NCBI GenBank assembly: GCA_965223695.1
Contig: CBDCXJ010000042.1
Coordinates: forward strand, 1 to 64,000
DNA: 64,000 nt
From: JAUVPB01 sp965223695
GTDB lineage: Bacteria > Actinomycetota > Thermoleophilia > Gaiellales > Gaiellaceae
Reading direction: 5' to 3'
In this document: in pieces, positions 24,625 through 31,788 of the stretch
How the letters are laid out: every line of letters starts with the position of its first letter
How positions within the stretch are numbered: position 1 is the stretch's first letter
Notes under the pieces: generated by a model
The model's input: the letters and a program-made list of their open reading frames with translations, nothing else
Database searches by the model: none
Told to the model about the DNA's origin: nothing
Made by a program: the position numbers and the translations under genes

Positions 24625-25245
24625 TTGACAACCCTGGCATTCAACCGCGAGGAAATCGCCCCGCGAGAGCTGCGAGACGAGCTGCTCGAGCTCGATGGCA
24701 TCTCTCGTGAGTCGGTCGAGGCGCACTACAAGCTCTACGTTGGCTACATCAACAAGCGCAACGAGATCCTCGCGAAGCTCGAGGACATCGATCTCGCCGC
24801 CGGCAACCAGATCTACTCAGAGCTCAGGGCGCTCAAGGTCGACCTGTCGTTCGCCGTCGGCGGCGTCAAGAACCACGAGGTCTACTTCGCACACCTCGGC
24901 GGTGGCGGCGGTGACCCGAGTGGTCTCATAGGCGACCTGATTACTCGAGATTTCGGCAGCGTCACGGCCTGGCGCAACGATCTCGGAGCGACTGGAATGG
25001 CGGGGCGCGGCTGGGCCTGGACCGCGTACGACTGGGACGAGGAGCGGCTGTTCAACTTCATCGGCGACGCGCAGAACACGTTCCCGGTCTGGAACGCCAC
25101 GCCGCTCGTCGCCCTCGACGTCTACGAGCACGCCTACTTCCTCGACTACGGCACCGACCGACCTGGCTACATCGACGCGTTCTTCGCGAACCTCGACTGG
25201 GACGTGATCAACAGCTGGGCAGAGCAGTACGGAATCGCGCTTTGA
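24625..25245 (+). CDS. Superoxide dismutase, Fe/Mn family
   Basis: 206 residues from a TTG start preceded by GGAAGGAG. The four metal ligands are identifiable: H34 (EAHY), H84 (KNHEVYF), and D165/H169 in DVYEHAYFLDYG. The usual KHH segment after the first ligand is altered to HYKLYVGY, losing the two extra His and one residue, so the entrance gate differs from the E. coli enzymes. The metal cannot be decided. It detoxifies superoxide in the cytoplasm. Confidence 0.85.
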   Translation: MTTLAFNREEIAPRELRDELLELDGISRESVEAHYKLYVGYINKRNEILAKLEDIDLAAGNQIYSELRALKVDLSFAVGGVKNHEVYFAHLGGGGGDPSGLIGDLITRDFGSVTAWRNDLGATGMAGRGWAWTAYDWDEERLFNFIGDAQNTFPVWNATPLVALDVYEHAYFLDYGTDRPGYIDAFFANLDWDVINSWAEQYGIAL

Positions 25246-25272
25246 GCGGCGAGCACTAGAGAAAGAGGAGAC

Positions 25273-25887
25273 GTGCGGGAAGCGATCCTCATCCCGCTCG
25301 GCTACCTGCTCGGCAGCATGCCGTGGGGGTACTGGGTGCCGCTCGCCTTCGGCGGCGTCGATATCCGCAAGCACGGCAGCGGCAACGTCGGCGCGACCAA
25401 CGTGTGGCGCATCCTCGGGTTCAAGTACGGCCTGAGCGTCGCCCTGCTCGACATCATGAAGGGGCTCGCCGCAGGGGTGCTCGGCACGTACTTCGGCGAC
25501 GCGACGATCGGCGTCCTCGCCGGGACCGCCGCACTCGGTGGGCACTGGCGCCCGGTCTTCCTTCGCTTCGCCAAGGGGGGGAAGGTGGTTGCCGTGACCG
25601 GCGGCGTCGGGCTCGCCGTCGCGCCGATCGCGACGCTTGCCGCGGCGGTCGTCTGGATCTTCGTCTTCCTGCTGTTGCGCTACGCATCGCTCGCCTCGAT
25701 CGTCGCCGGGATCGCGTTCCCGGTCTTCGCCGTCGCCCTGCGCGCGCAATGGCCAGTCCTCGGCTTCGCCATGGGCGCCGGGCTCGCGATCGTCGTGCTC
25801 CACCGCGCCAACCTGGTTCGCCTCGTCCGTGGCCAGGAGCGGCGGTTCGACTTCTCGGTCCTCGGCCGGCGCGCGTCGCAGGCCTAG
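25273..25887 (+). CDS. plsY: Glycerol-3-phosphate acyltransferase PlsY
   Basis: Acylates glycerol-3-phosphate with acyl-phosphate in the inner membrane, the first step of phospholipid synthesis. At 204 residues with at least five hydrophobic spans it has the normal size. The three PlsY loop motifs are visible: LGSMPWGYW, RKHGSGNVGATNVWR, and GGHWRPVFLRFAKGGKVVA. GTG start with AAAGAGGAG upstream. Its TAG stop lies in the stem of a small hairpin. Confidence 0.92.
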   Translation: MREAILIPLGYLLGSMPWGYWVPLAFGGVDIRKHGSGNVGATNVWRILGFKYGLSVALLDIMKGLAAGVLGTYFGDATIGVLAGTAALGGHWRPVFLRFAKGGKVVAVTGGVGLAVAPIATLAAAVVWIFVFLLLRYASLASIVAGIAFPVFAVALRAQWPVLGFAMGAGLAIVVLHRANLVRLVRGQERRFDFSVLGRRASQA

Positions 25888-25904
25888 ATGGAATCAACCA
25901 TCTA
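25885..25904 (+). terminator. Small hairpin at the plsY stop codon
   Basis: TAGATGG, loop AATCAA, CCATCTA: a 7-bp stem that begins with the plsY stop codon. No T-run follows, so it may be a weak terminator or a repeat-derived hairpin. The same GATGGTTGATTCC string occurs at 23221-23235. Confidence 0.45.
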
Positions 25905-25928
25905 GATACGTGCTCGGCGAGCGCTGAC

Positions 25929-26558
25929 ATGCCGGGCGCAGGCGGGCCCGAGGGTGTCGGCTGGCGCCCGCTCAGCTCGGTCGATCTGACCCGCCTCTTC
26001 GCACTCGGGGCCAACGACGCTCGCACACCCCTCGCCACCCTGAACGGCTACGCGCGCACGCTCGCCAGCGAGCTCGCCGGAACCGAGCGGGCCTCCTGGG
26101 CAGCGACGGTCAAGGAAAGCGCCGAGGAGCTCGAGGAGATCGTCGAGCGGCTCGCTCTCGTCGCGCGCATCCACGAGGGGCGCTACACGCCCGTGCTGGT
26201 CGAGGTCCCGCTCGATGAGCTCGCGGCGGCGGCCGTCGCCGCGCTCGGTGCCGAGCGTGTCGAGCTGAGCGGCCACGGCGAGCCCGTGCTGGTCGAGCGC
26301 GCCGCCGTCGAGGACGCACTGACAGCGTGTGCCCGCGCAACCATGCGCCACGGCCCGCTCGAGCGAGTCTCCGTCGATCTCGAAGGCCGCTCGATCAGCT
26401 TCGGCCCTGTTCTCGAGAACGCACGTCCGGTGCTAGCTCGCGAAGAGATGCGTGAGTTCGGTCTGGGAGCTGCCCTGCTCGTCCTCGACGCGCTGGGCAG
26501 CGAGCTCTCGCTCGAGGGTGAGCGCTTCGTCGTCGCGCTACCGCACAAGCCGCGATAG
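25929..26558 (+). CDS. Degenerate histidine-kinase-like protein lacking the phospho-acceptor His
   Basis: 209 residues. The N-terminal segment LGANDARTPLATLNGYARTL aligns with the HisKA H-box (typically ASHELRTPLT), but the phospho-accepting His is Asn29. The following amphipathic helices fit the dimerisation domain. The C-terminal part ends FGLGAALLVLDALGSELSLEGERFVVALP, like the G2 box and last strands of HATPase_c, while no N-box Asn and no DxGxG box are evident. There is no membrane or sensor domain. It may be a scaffold or allosteric regulator. Its end overlaps the convergent Fpg gene by 21 bp. Confidence 0.7.
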   Translation: MPGAGGPEGVGWRPLSSVDLTRLFALGANDARTPLATLNGYARTLASELAGTERASWAATVKESAEELEEIVERLALVARIHEGRYTPVLVEVPLDELAAAAVAALGAERVELSGHGEPVLVERAAVEDALTACARATMRHGPLERVSVDLEGRSISFGPVLENARPVLAREEMREFGLGAALLVLDALGSELSLEGERFVVALPHKPR

Positions 26559-27365
26559 CCGGCGGTCCTTGAGCATTCGCCCTCCCGTCTGACATGCGGG
26601 GCAGTAGTAGATCGTGTGCTCTTCGAAGTCGACCTGGGCGACTGGCGTCGCGCAGTTCGGGCAGGGCTCGTCGAGACGCTTGTGCACGTCGTAGACCTGC
26701 TTGTCTTTCTTGCCCGCGCGTCGGCGCTCGAGGCCTTCGGCGAGCGACTCGCGGATTGCGTCGCCCAGCCGGGCCACCTCGTCCTCGTCGAGGTCGCCGC
26801 TCAACACGTAGGGCGAGAGCCGGCTCCGATTGAGTATCTCGTTCGCGAACGCCCGGCCGATCCCCGCAAGAAGTCGTTGATCTCGCAGGAAGGAGTGCAG
26901 CCGTCGCGAGTCCGACTCGAGCAGGTCGGCTAGCGCGTCGTCGTCGATGTCATGGGCCTCCGGCCCGAGATGGGCGAGCTCTGCATCGATGGCCTCGCGC
27001 GCGTAGACACCTACCCGCGCCCGCTTCTTCGAGCCCCGCTCGGTCATGACCACGCGCGCGCCGCCCTCGAGCGAGAGCGAGAACGCAGGGCGCTTGGGTC
27101 CCTTCGCGCTCGGCTCGAGGACGGCAATGCGGCCGGCGCTCATCTGGTGCAGGTGCAGGATCAGGTCGGAGTCGACCACCGGCAGCAAGAGGTGCTTGCC
27201 ACGGCGCTCTACTTCCTCGAGCGTGGCGCCGTCGAGCGCGGATAGCGGCGGCTCGATCGTCTTGAGCGTGGCGACGTGTGCCGGCCCAGCGCGCTCGACG
27301 ACCTTGCCTGCGACGCGGTCGGTGAGCAGCTCGCGGAGCGCCTCTACCTCGGGATACTCGGGCAT
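26538..27365 (-). CDS. Fpg/Nei family DNA glycosylase
   Basis: Base-excision repair glycosylase/AP lyase of 275 residues. It begins M-P-E-Y-P-E-V-E, giving the N-terminal Pro nucleophile and Glu3. Helix-two-turn-helix motif: FLRDQRLLAGIGRAFANEIL. Zinc finger: CPNCATP...YYCPACQTGGR. It probably removes oxidised bases; Fpg (8-oxoG) versus Nei-like preference cannot be decided here. The start is fixed by the catalytic Pro2. A TCCACAG-g-CTGTGGA dyad lies about 50 bp upstream. Confidence 0.88.
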   Translation of the reverse strand: MPEYPEVEALRELLTDRVAGKVVERAGPAHVATLKTIEPPLSALDGATLEEVERRGKHLLLPVVDSDLILHLHQMSAGRIAVLEPSAKGPKRPAFSLSLEGGARVVMTERGSKKRARVGVYAREAIDAELAHLGPEAHDIDDDALADLLESDSRRLHSFLRDQRLLAGIGRAFANEILNRSRLSPYVLSGDLDEDEVARLGDAIRESLAEGLERRRAGKKDKQVYDVHKRLDEPCPNCATPVAQVDFEEHTIYYCPACQTGGRMLKDRRLSRLVR

Positions 27366-27413
27366 CCAGGTGACATTGTGCAGCACCGAGATCGACCTGT
27401 TGAAAGCCGCTCG

Positions 27414-27428
27414 TCCACAGGCTGTGGA
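27414..27428. promoter_or_regulatory. Perfect 7-bp dyad upstream of the DNA glycosylase gene
   Basis: TCCACAG-G-CTGTGGA is centred about 55 bp upstream of the glycosylase start and 250 bp upstream of the divergent sigma gene. It resembles back-to-back half DnaA boxes (TCCACA), but only one pair is present. A repressor site is equally possible. Confidence 0.3.
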
Positions 27429-27670
27429 AACCGTGGGAAGTCGCTCGAGGGCCTCCGATCTGCGTCGATCTGGGCGAACCCAACGCATCCCTCGACTGTC
27501 CCAAAGTCCACGGGTTTTACGCGCCCACGGACGTCTGAGGGCACCTCCCGACGCCGTCTTTCGCTTTCTTCACATCATCTGTACAATGGCTGCCCCCTGA
27601 GCCGGGGAATACCCATCTTCGGCTCGCCGCAACAGTTGCCGCGCCCCGCACCGAACGAAAGGCAGCTTTC

Positions 27671-28783
27671 ATGCTCACGGTCGACATCGCTCTGCCCGAC
27701 GTTGACGAACTTCAGCGCCTAGCCCAGGAGGCGCAGGAGAAGGGCTTCCTCACCTACGACGAGATTGCGCGGGCTCTCGAGGAAGTCGATCTCAGCAAGG
27801 ATCAGTTCGACGAGTTCTACGCCTACCTCGCCGAGCACGGAGTCGAGCTGATGGAGGGCGAAGAGCACAAGAGCGCTCCGAGCGCCTCCGCCGAGGCTCC
27901 CGCCGATCCGAAGGTGCCCGAGCTCGATCTCACCGTCGAGCCCTCGCTCGACTCGCTCCGCCTGTATCTACGCGAGATCGGCAAAGTGCAGCTACTGACG
28001 GCCGACCAGGAGGTCACGCTCGCCAAACGCATCGAGCGCGGCAACATGCGCGCCAAGACGGCCATGGTCGAGGCCAACCTCCGGCTGGTCGTCTCGATCG
28101 CCAAGAGCTACCTCGGTCGCGGGCTGTCGTTCCTCGACCTGATCCAGGAGGGCTCGCTCGGCCTGATCCGAGCGGTCGAGAAGTTCGACTATCGCAAGGG
28201 CTACAAGTTCTCGACCTATGCGACCTGGTGGATTCGCCAGGCGGTCACACGTGCGATCGCCGACAAGGCGCGGACGATCCGCATTCCGGTACATATGGTC
28301 GAGAAGCTGAACAAGGTCGTCCACGTCGAGCGCCAGCTCGTACAGCGGCTCGGACGCGACCCGAAGCCTGAAGAGATCGCGGTCGAGCTCGAGATCTCGG
28401 CCGACGAGGTCCGCGAGATCCTGCGCATGGCCCAGCTTCCCGTCTCGCTCGAGCGCCCCGTCGGCGAGGAAGAGGACTCGGCGCTCGGTGACTTCGTCGA
28501 GGACGAGTCGGCCGAATCGCCCTTCGACGTATCGGCCCTCAACCTGAGGCGCTACGACATCTTCCGCGCGCTCGACTCACTGCCCGATCGCGAGCGACAG
28601 GTCATCAAGATGCGCTTCGGCCTGACCGGAGACCAGCCACGGACACTCGAAGAGGTCGGTCGCGCTTTCGGCGTCACGCGTGAGCGGATTCGTCAGATCG
28701 AAAACAACACGCTGAAGAAGCTGGAATCGCTGCCTGAGGCTCAGGGGTTGCGCGAGCTGGCTGGTGACGCGCCGGTTGTTTAG
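27671..28783 (+). CDS. rpoD: Principal RNA polymerase sigma factor (RpoD/SigA)
   Basis: 370 residues, sigma-70 group 1/2. A short region 1.1-like N-terminus and acidic linker precede DSLRLYLREIGKVQLL (region 1.2). Then come region 2 (LRLVVSIAKSYLGRGLSFLDLIQEGSLGLIRAVEKFDYRKG, with the -10 recognition segment YKFSTYATWWIRQAVTRAIA), region 3, and region 4 (GDQPRTLEEVGRAFGVTRERIRQIE). The near-perfect region 2.4/4.2 sequences and an AT-richer upstream region with a TACAAT-like -10 at 27582 mark this as the housekeeping sigma or a close paralogue. Confidence 0.92.
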   Translation: MLTVDIALPDVDELQRLAQEAQEKGFLTYDEIARALEEVDLSKDQFDEFYAYLAEHGVELMEGEEHKSAPSASAEAPADPKVPELDLTVEPSLDSLRLYLREIGKVQLLTADQEVTLAKRIERGNMRAKTAMVEANLRLVVSIAKSYLGRGLSFLDLIQEGSLGLIRAVEKFDYRKGYKFSTYATWWIRQAVTRAIADKARTIRIPVHMVEKLNKVVHVERQLVQRLGRDPKPEEIAVELEISADEVREILRMAQLPVSLERPVGEEEDSALGDFVEDESAESPFDVSALNLRRYDIFRALDSLPDRERQVIKMRFGLTGDQPRTLEEVGRAFGVTRERIRQIENNTLKKLESLPEAQGLRELAGDAPVV

Positions 28784-28823
28784 CTCTTTCCTGACTCTCT
28801 AGAACAACAGCTCGTGGTCGAGA

Positions 28824-28884
28824 TGGTGGGTGGGGACATCCCGCACCGCCAAGACACGGCGGCACGGGCTATCCCCACCCACCA
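28824..28884 (+). terminator. Long structured hairpin downstream of rpoD
   Basis: A 13-bp perfect outer stem (TGGTGGGTGGGGA / TCCCCACCCACCA) encloses CCCG/CGGG and CCGCC/GGCGG stems with small symmetric internal loops and an AAGACAC apical loop. It starts 40 bp after the rpoD stop and is not followed by a T-run, so a 3'-UTR stability element or structured RNA is as likely as a terminator. Confidence 0.5.
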
Positions 28885-28920
28885 ATACGGATGTGCCCTC
28901 ACAGGGACAACCAGAAACAG

Positions 28921-28946
28921 CGAGGGCGCGGAAACCCGCGCCCTCG
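28921..28946. terminator. Bidirectional terminator-like hairpin between rpoD and pilA
   Basis: CGAGGGCGCGG - AAAC - CCGCGCCCTCG, an 11-bp perfect stem. It lies between two convergent genes and, read on the minus strand, is followed by CTGTTTCTGGTTGT, which suits termination of the pilin transcript. Confidence 0.65.
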
Positions 28947-28977
28947 CCTGGTGTGTTGCGAACCTATCCGCGCCGTA

Positions 28978-29367
28978 CTAGCAGGTGCCTGCCACGATGT
29001 CGGCGTCGGGTCCGTCCTTGATGAACGTCTTGGTCGACACGGTGCTCTGCACGCAGTACGTCGCCGCGCTCAGCGTGCCCCACGTCAGCGTGCTCGAGAG
29101 ACCACTGTCGTAGCTGGCCTGCAAAACAGCCGTGGTCATGCCCGCGTAGGTGTCGTTGTCTGCGAAGAAGGCCTCGATCGCCGGGATTGCCGAGCGCACA
29201 TTCGCCTGGGCAGCAGCGTTATTGGCCCGATCACGGAACCCGAGATACGACGGCACCGCAATCGCCAGCAGGATACCGATGATGATGATGACAACGAGAA
29301 GCTCGATCAGGGTGAAACCACCCTCCCTCTCGCTGCGCGCGATTCGCGCTCTAAGCCGGTCGATCAT
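28978..29367 (-). CDS. pilA: Type IV major pilin-like prepilin
   Basis: A 129-residue prepilin. A short positively charged leader ends in GG|FTLIELLVVIIIIGILLAIAVPSYL: class-A cleavage after Gly17, Phe+1, Glu+5, then the hydrophobic assembly helix. The C-terminal globular part holds two Cys (YCVQ and the terminal C) that could form the D-loop disulfide. ATG 29367 is preceded by AAAGGAGGAAT, a strong ribosome site. It is divergent from pilT and is the likely pilus shaft subunit. Confidence 0.92.
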   Translation of the reverse strand: MIDRLRARIARSEREGGFTLIELLVVIIIIGILLAIAVPSYLGFRDRANNAAAQANVRSAIPAIEAFFADNDTYAGMTTAVLQASYDSGLSSTLTWGTLSAATYCVQSTVSTKTFIKDGPDADIVAGTC

Positions 29368-29551
29368 GTCCTGGATTCCTCCTTTGACTCCGAGCATGGG
29401 TGTCGGATTCGTCCCCGCCTGTATCGGAGCCAAATAGGTACTGACCGACCCCACTTTCGGGTGAATCAGGCGACTCCCCCGGGTGAGGAGGGCATAGCCA
29501 AAACGTTCAAGCTCGCCAGCGCGCGTGCCGATGATGGCCCGTGTACGCCGC

Positions 29552-30712
29552 ATGAGCACTGCCGACGTCCCCCACCACGACGAGGAAGCACCTGGTCCTC
29601 GCTACACGCTCGACGATCTGCTCGAGTACGTCGTCGCGCAGGACGCTTCTGATCTACATATCACCGGCGGCTCGCCACCCGTCATTCGCATCAGGGGCGA
29701 GCTGGAGCCGCTCAGCGATCTCGGGATACTCAGCCCGGACGACACCCAGCAGCTCGTCTATCGAATTCTCTCGACCGAGCAGCAGAAGCAGCTCGAGATC
29801 AACCGCCAGATCGACCTCTCGTACGCGCTGCCTGGTCTGGCGCGTTTCCGCCTCAACGTCTACTTCCAGCGCGAGAGCCTGGCCGCGGCCTTCCGTCTGA
29901 TTCCCATGGATCTGAAGTCGCTCGAGGAACTCGGCCTGCCGACCTCGCTCTACGACCTCGCCGCGAAGCCGCGCGGGATCGTGCTCGTCACCGGGCCGAC
30001 CGGATCCGGCAAGTCGACGACGCTGGCTGCGCTGATCGACGAGATCAACAAGACGGTGTCGCACCACATCATGACCGTCGAGGATCCGATCGAGTTCCTC
30101 CACGCGCACAAGCAGTGCATCGTCAACCAGCGCGAGATCGGGCCGGACGCGACGTCGTTCTCGGAGGCGCTGCGCGGCGCGCTTCGACAGGACCCGGACG
30201 TGATCCTGGTGGGCGAGATGCGCGACCTCGAGACGATCTCGACCGCGTTGACCGCGGCCGAGACCGGGCATCTGGTGTTCGCCACGTTGCACACCCAGGA
30301 TGCGGCGTCGACGGTCGACCGACTGATCGACGTATTTCCGGCCGAGCAGCAGTCCCAGATCAGGATTCAGATCGCGAGTTCGTTGCAGGGCGTCGTCTCA
30401 CAGACGCTTCTGCCGACGCTCGACGGCCGTGGGCGGGTCGCTGCCGTCGAGATCCTCGTGCCTGACGACGCCGTCCGGAATCTGATCCGGCAGGGCAAGG
30501 TCGAGCAGATCTACACGGTCATGCAGACGCAGACGCGGCGCGGAATGCAGACGATGGAACAGGCGCTCGCGGAGCTCGTCCGCACCCGACGGGTCTCGAA
30601 AGAGCTCGCTCTGTCGCGATCGAGCAAGCCCGAACAGCTCGAGCAGTTGATCGCGCGCGGGGCGTCGGCCGTGGCTCAAACGGGCGCGCCAGGTCTCAGG
30701 GCTACGGGGTAG
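29552..30712 (+). CDS. pilT: Type IV pilus retraction ATPase PilT
   Basis: Hexameric cytoplasmic motor that depolymerises pili. 386 residues from ATG 29552. The N-terminal PAS-like domain (LLEYVVAQDASDLHITGG) is a PilT signature. Walker A GPTGSGKST is at about 148-156, the Asp box and His box surround MTVEDPIEFLH, and Walker B is DPDVILVGEMRD. The C-terminal MEQALAELV segment precedes a divergent tail. A further in-frame start exists at 29525. It opens the pilT-M-N-O operon; no pilB is seen in the window. Confidence 0.92.
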   Translation: MSTADVPHHDEEAPGPRYTLDDLLEYVVAQDASDLHITGGSPPVIRIRGELEPLSDLGILSPDDTQQLVYRILSTEQQKQLEINRQIDLSYALPGLARFRLNVYFQRESLAAAFRLIPMDLKSLEELGLPTSLYDLAAKPRGIVLVTGPTGSGKSTTLAALIDEINKTVSHHIMTVEDPIEFLHAHKQCIVNQREIGPDATSFSEALRGALRQDPDVILVGEMRDLETISTALTAAETGHLVFATLHTQDAASTVDRLIDVFPAEQQSQIRIQIASSLQGVVSQTLLPTLDGRGRVAAVEILVPDDAVRNLIRQGKVEQIYTVMQTQTRRGMQTMEQALAELVRTRRVSKELALSRSSKPEQLEQLIARGASAVAQTGAPGLRATG

Positions 30713-30723
30713 GTCAGGCGGCG

Positions 30724-31788
30724 ATGGCGCGAGAGCTCGTGGGCCTGAAGATCGGGGCGTCGCAGATGACGGCGGCGCTCGTGACGCGCAATGGCTCGGC
30801 GTCGCTTCAGAGCGTCGCCTCGGCGCCTCTTGACAGCGGCATCGTCGCGGGCGGTGAGGTGCAGGACCCGCAGGCTCTAGGAGCCGCGATGAAGTCGTTC
30901 TTCAGCAGCGCCAAGCTCACCAAGAAGCAGGTCCGCATCGGCGTCGCCAGCAACCGGATCGGCGTGCGGGCAGTCGAGATCGACGGCGTCGACGATCCGG
31001 AGCAGCTTGCTAACGCGATTCGCTTTCGCGCGCAGGAGGCCCTGCCGATCCCGCTCGATGAGGCCGTGCTCGATTACCAGGTGCTCTCGGTGCTCCAGGA
31101 TGACGAGGGAAAGCCGCAGTATCACGTCCAGTTCGTCGTCGCCTACCGCGACCTCGTCGACGGCTTCGTTCAGGCAGCGCGAGCGGCCGACGTCGAGCTG
31201 ATCGGAGTCGACCTCGACGCGTTTGCGCTGTTGAGGGCGCTCGCACCACTCGGCCGACCCGCCGACGCTGAGAGCGCAAGCGCGGTCGTTGCGGTCGCGG
31301 TCGGAGCCGAGCGCTCGACCATCGCTGTCTCGAACGGCCTGATCTGCGAGTTCACGCGCGTGCTGGAGTGGGGTGGCAGGTCGATGACCGACGCGCTCGT
31401 AGAGCAGTTGAGCGTGGGTGCGGAAGACGCCGAGCGACTCAAGATCGCGGTGGGTCTCGCCGGCGACATCGCCGATCAGTCGATCGAGGCCGAGCAGGTC
31501 GCGCGGGCGCGCGAAGTGCTCAGCGAGACGGTGTCGGGCTTTGCGCGCGAGCTCGTTGCCTCGCTTCAGTTCTACCAGAGCCAGACCAACTCTCTCGGTA
31601 TCGGCGAGATCCTGCTCGCAGGCGGCTCCGCTCGTCTCGCAGGCTTCGCCGAGGCGCTCTCGCAGATGGTCGGCGTGAAGGTACGCGTCGGCGACCCGTT
31701 CGCAAACCTCGACTCGAGCCGGAAAGGCGCCACGTTCGAGCGTGATCCCGCCCTCTCGATCGCCATCGGGCTCGGCCTCGGACAGTAA
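30724..31788 (+). CDS. pilM: Type IV pilus inner-membrane alignment protein PilM
   Basis: A 354-residue actin-like/SHS2 ATPase-fold protein. Segments such as LVGLKIGASQMTAALV, LPIPLDEAVLDYQVL, and EILLAGGSARLAGFAEALSQMVGVKVRVGDPF match PilM. PilM binds the N-terminal NLLP-type peptide of PilN and links the cytoplasmic motors to the PilNO complex. It starts 11 bp after pilT and its stop overlaps the pilN ATG by one base. Confidence 0.9.
   Translation: MARELVGLKIGASQMTAALVTRNGSASLQSVASAPLDSGIVAGGEVQDPQALGAAMKSFFSSAKLTKKQVRIGVASNRIGVRAVEIDGVDDPEQLANAIRFRAQEALPIPLDEAVLDYQVLSVLQDDEGKPQYHVQFVVAYRDLVDGFVQAARAADVELIGVDLDAFALLRALAPLGRPADAESASAVVAVAVGAERSTIAVSNGLICEFTRVLEWGGRSMTDALVEQLSVGAEDAERLKIAVGLAGDIADQSIEAEQVARAREVLSETVSGFARELVASLQFYQSQTNSLGIGEILLAGGSARLAGFAEALSQMVGVKVRVGDPFANLDSSRKGATFERDPALSIAIGLGLGQ

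Noticed and set aside
27414..27428. TCCACAG/CTGTGGA dyad as a replication origin (DnaA boxes)
   Set aside because: Only one pair, no cluster of boxes, no AT-rich unwinding region and no dnaA/dnaN nearby.
27540..27600. Full sigma-70 promoter for rpoD
   Set aside because: TACAAT at 27582 is a fair -10, but no acceptable -35 lies at 16-18 bp, so it is mentioned only with the gene.
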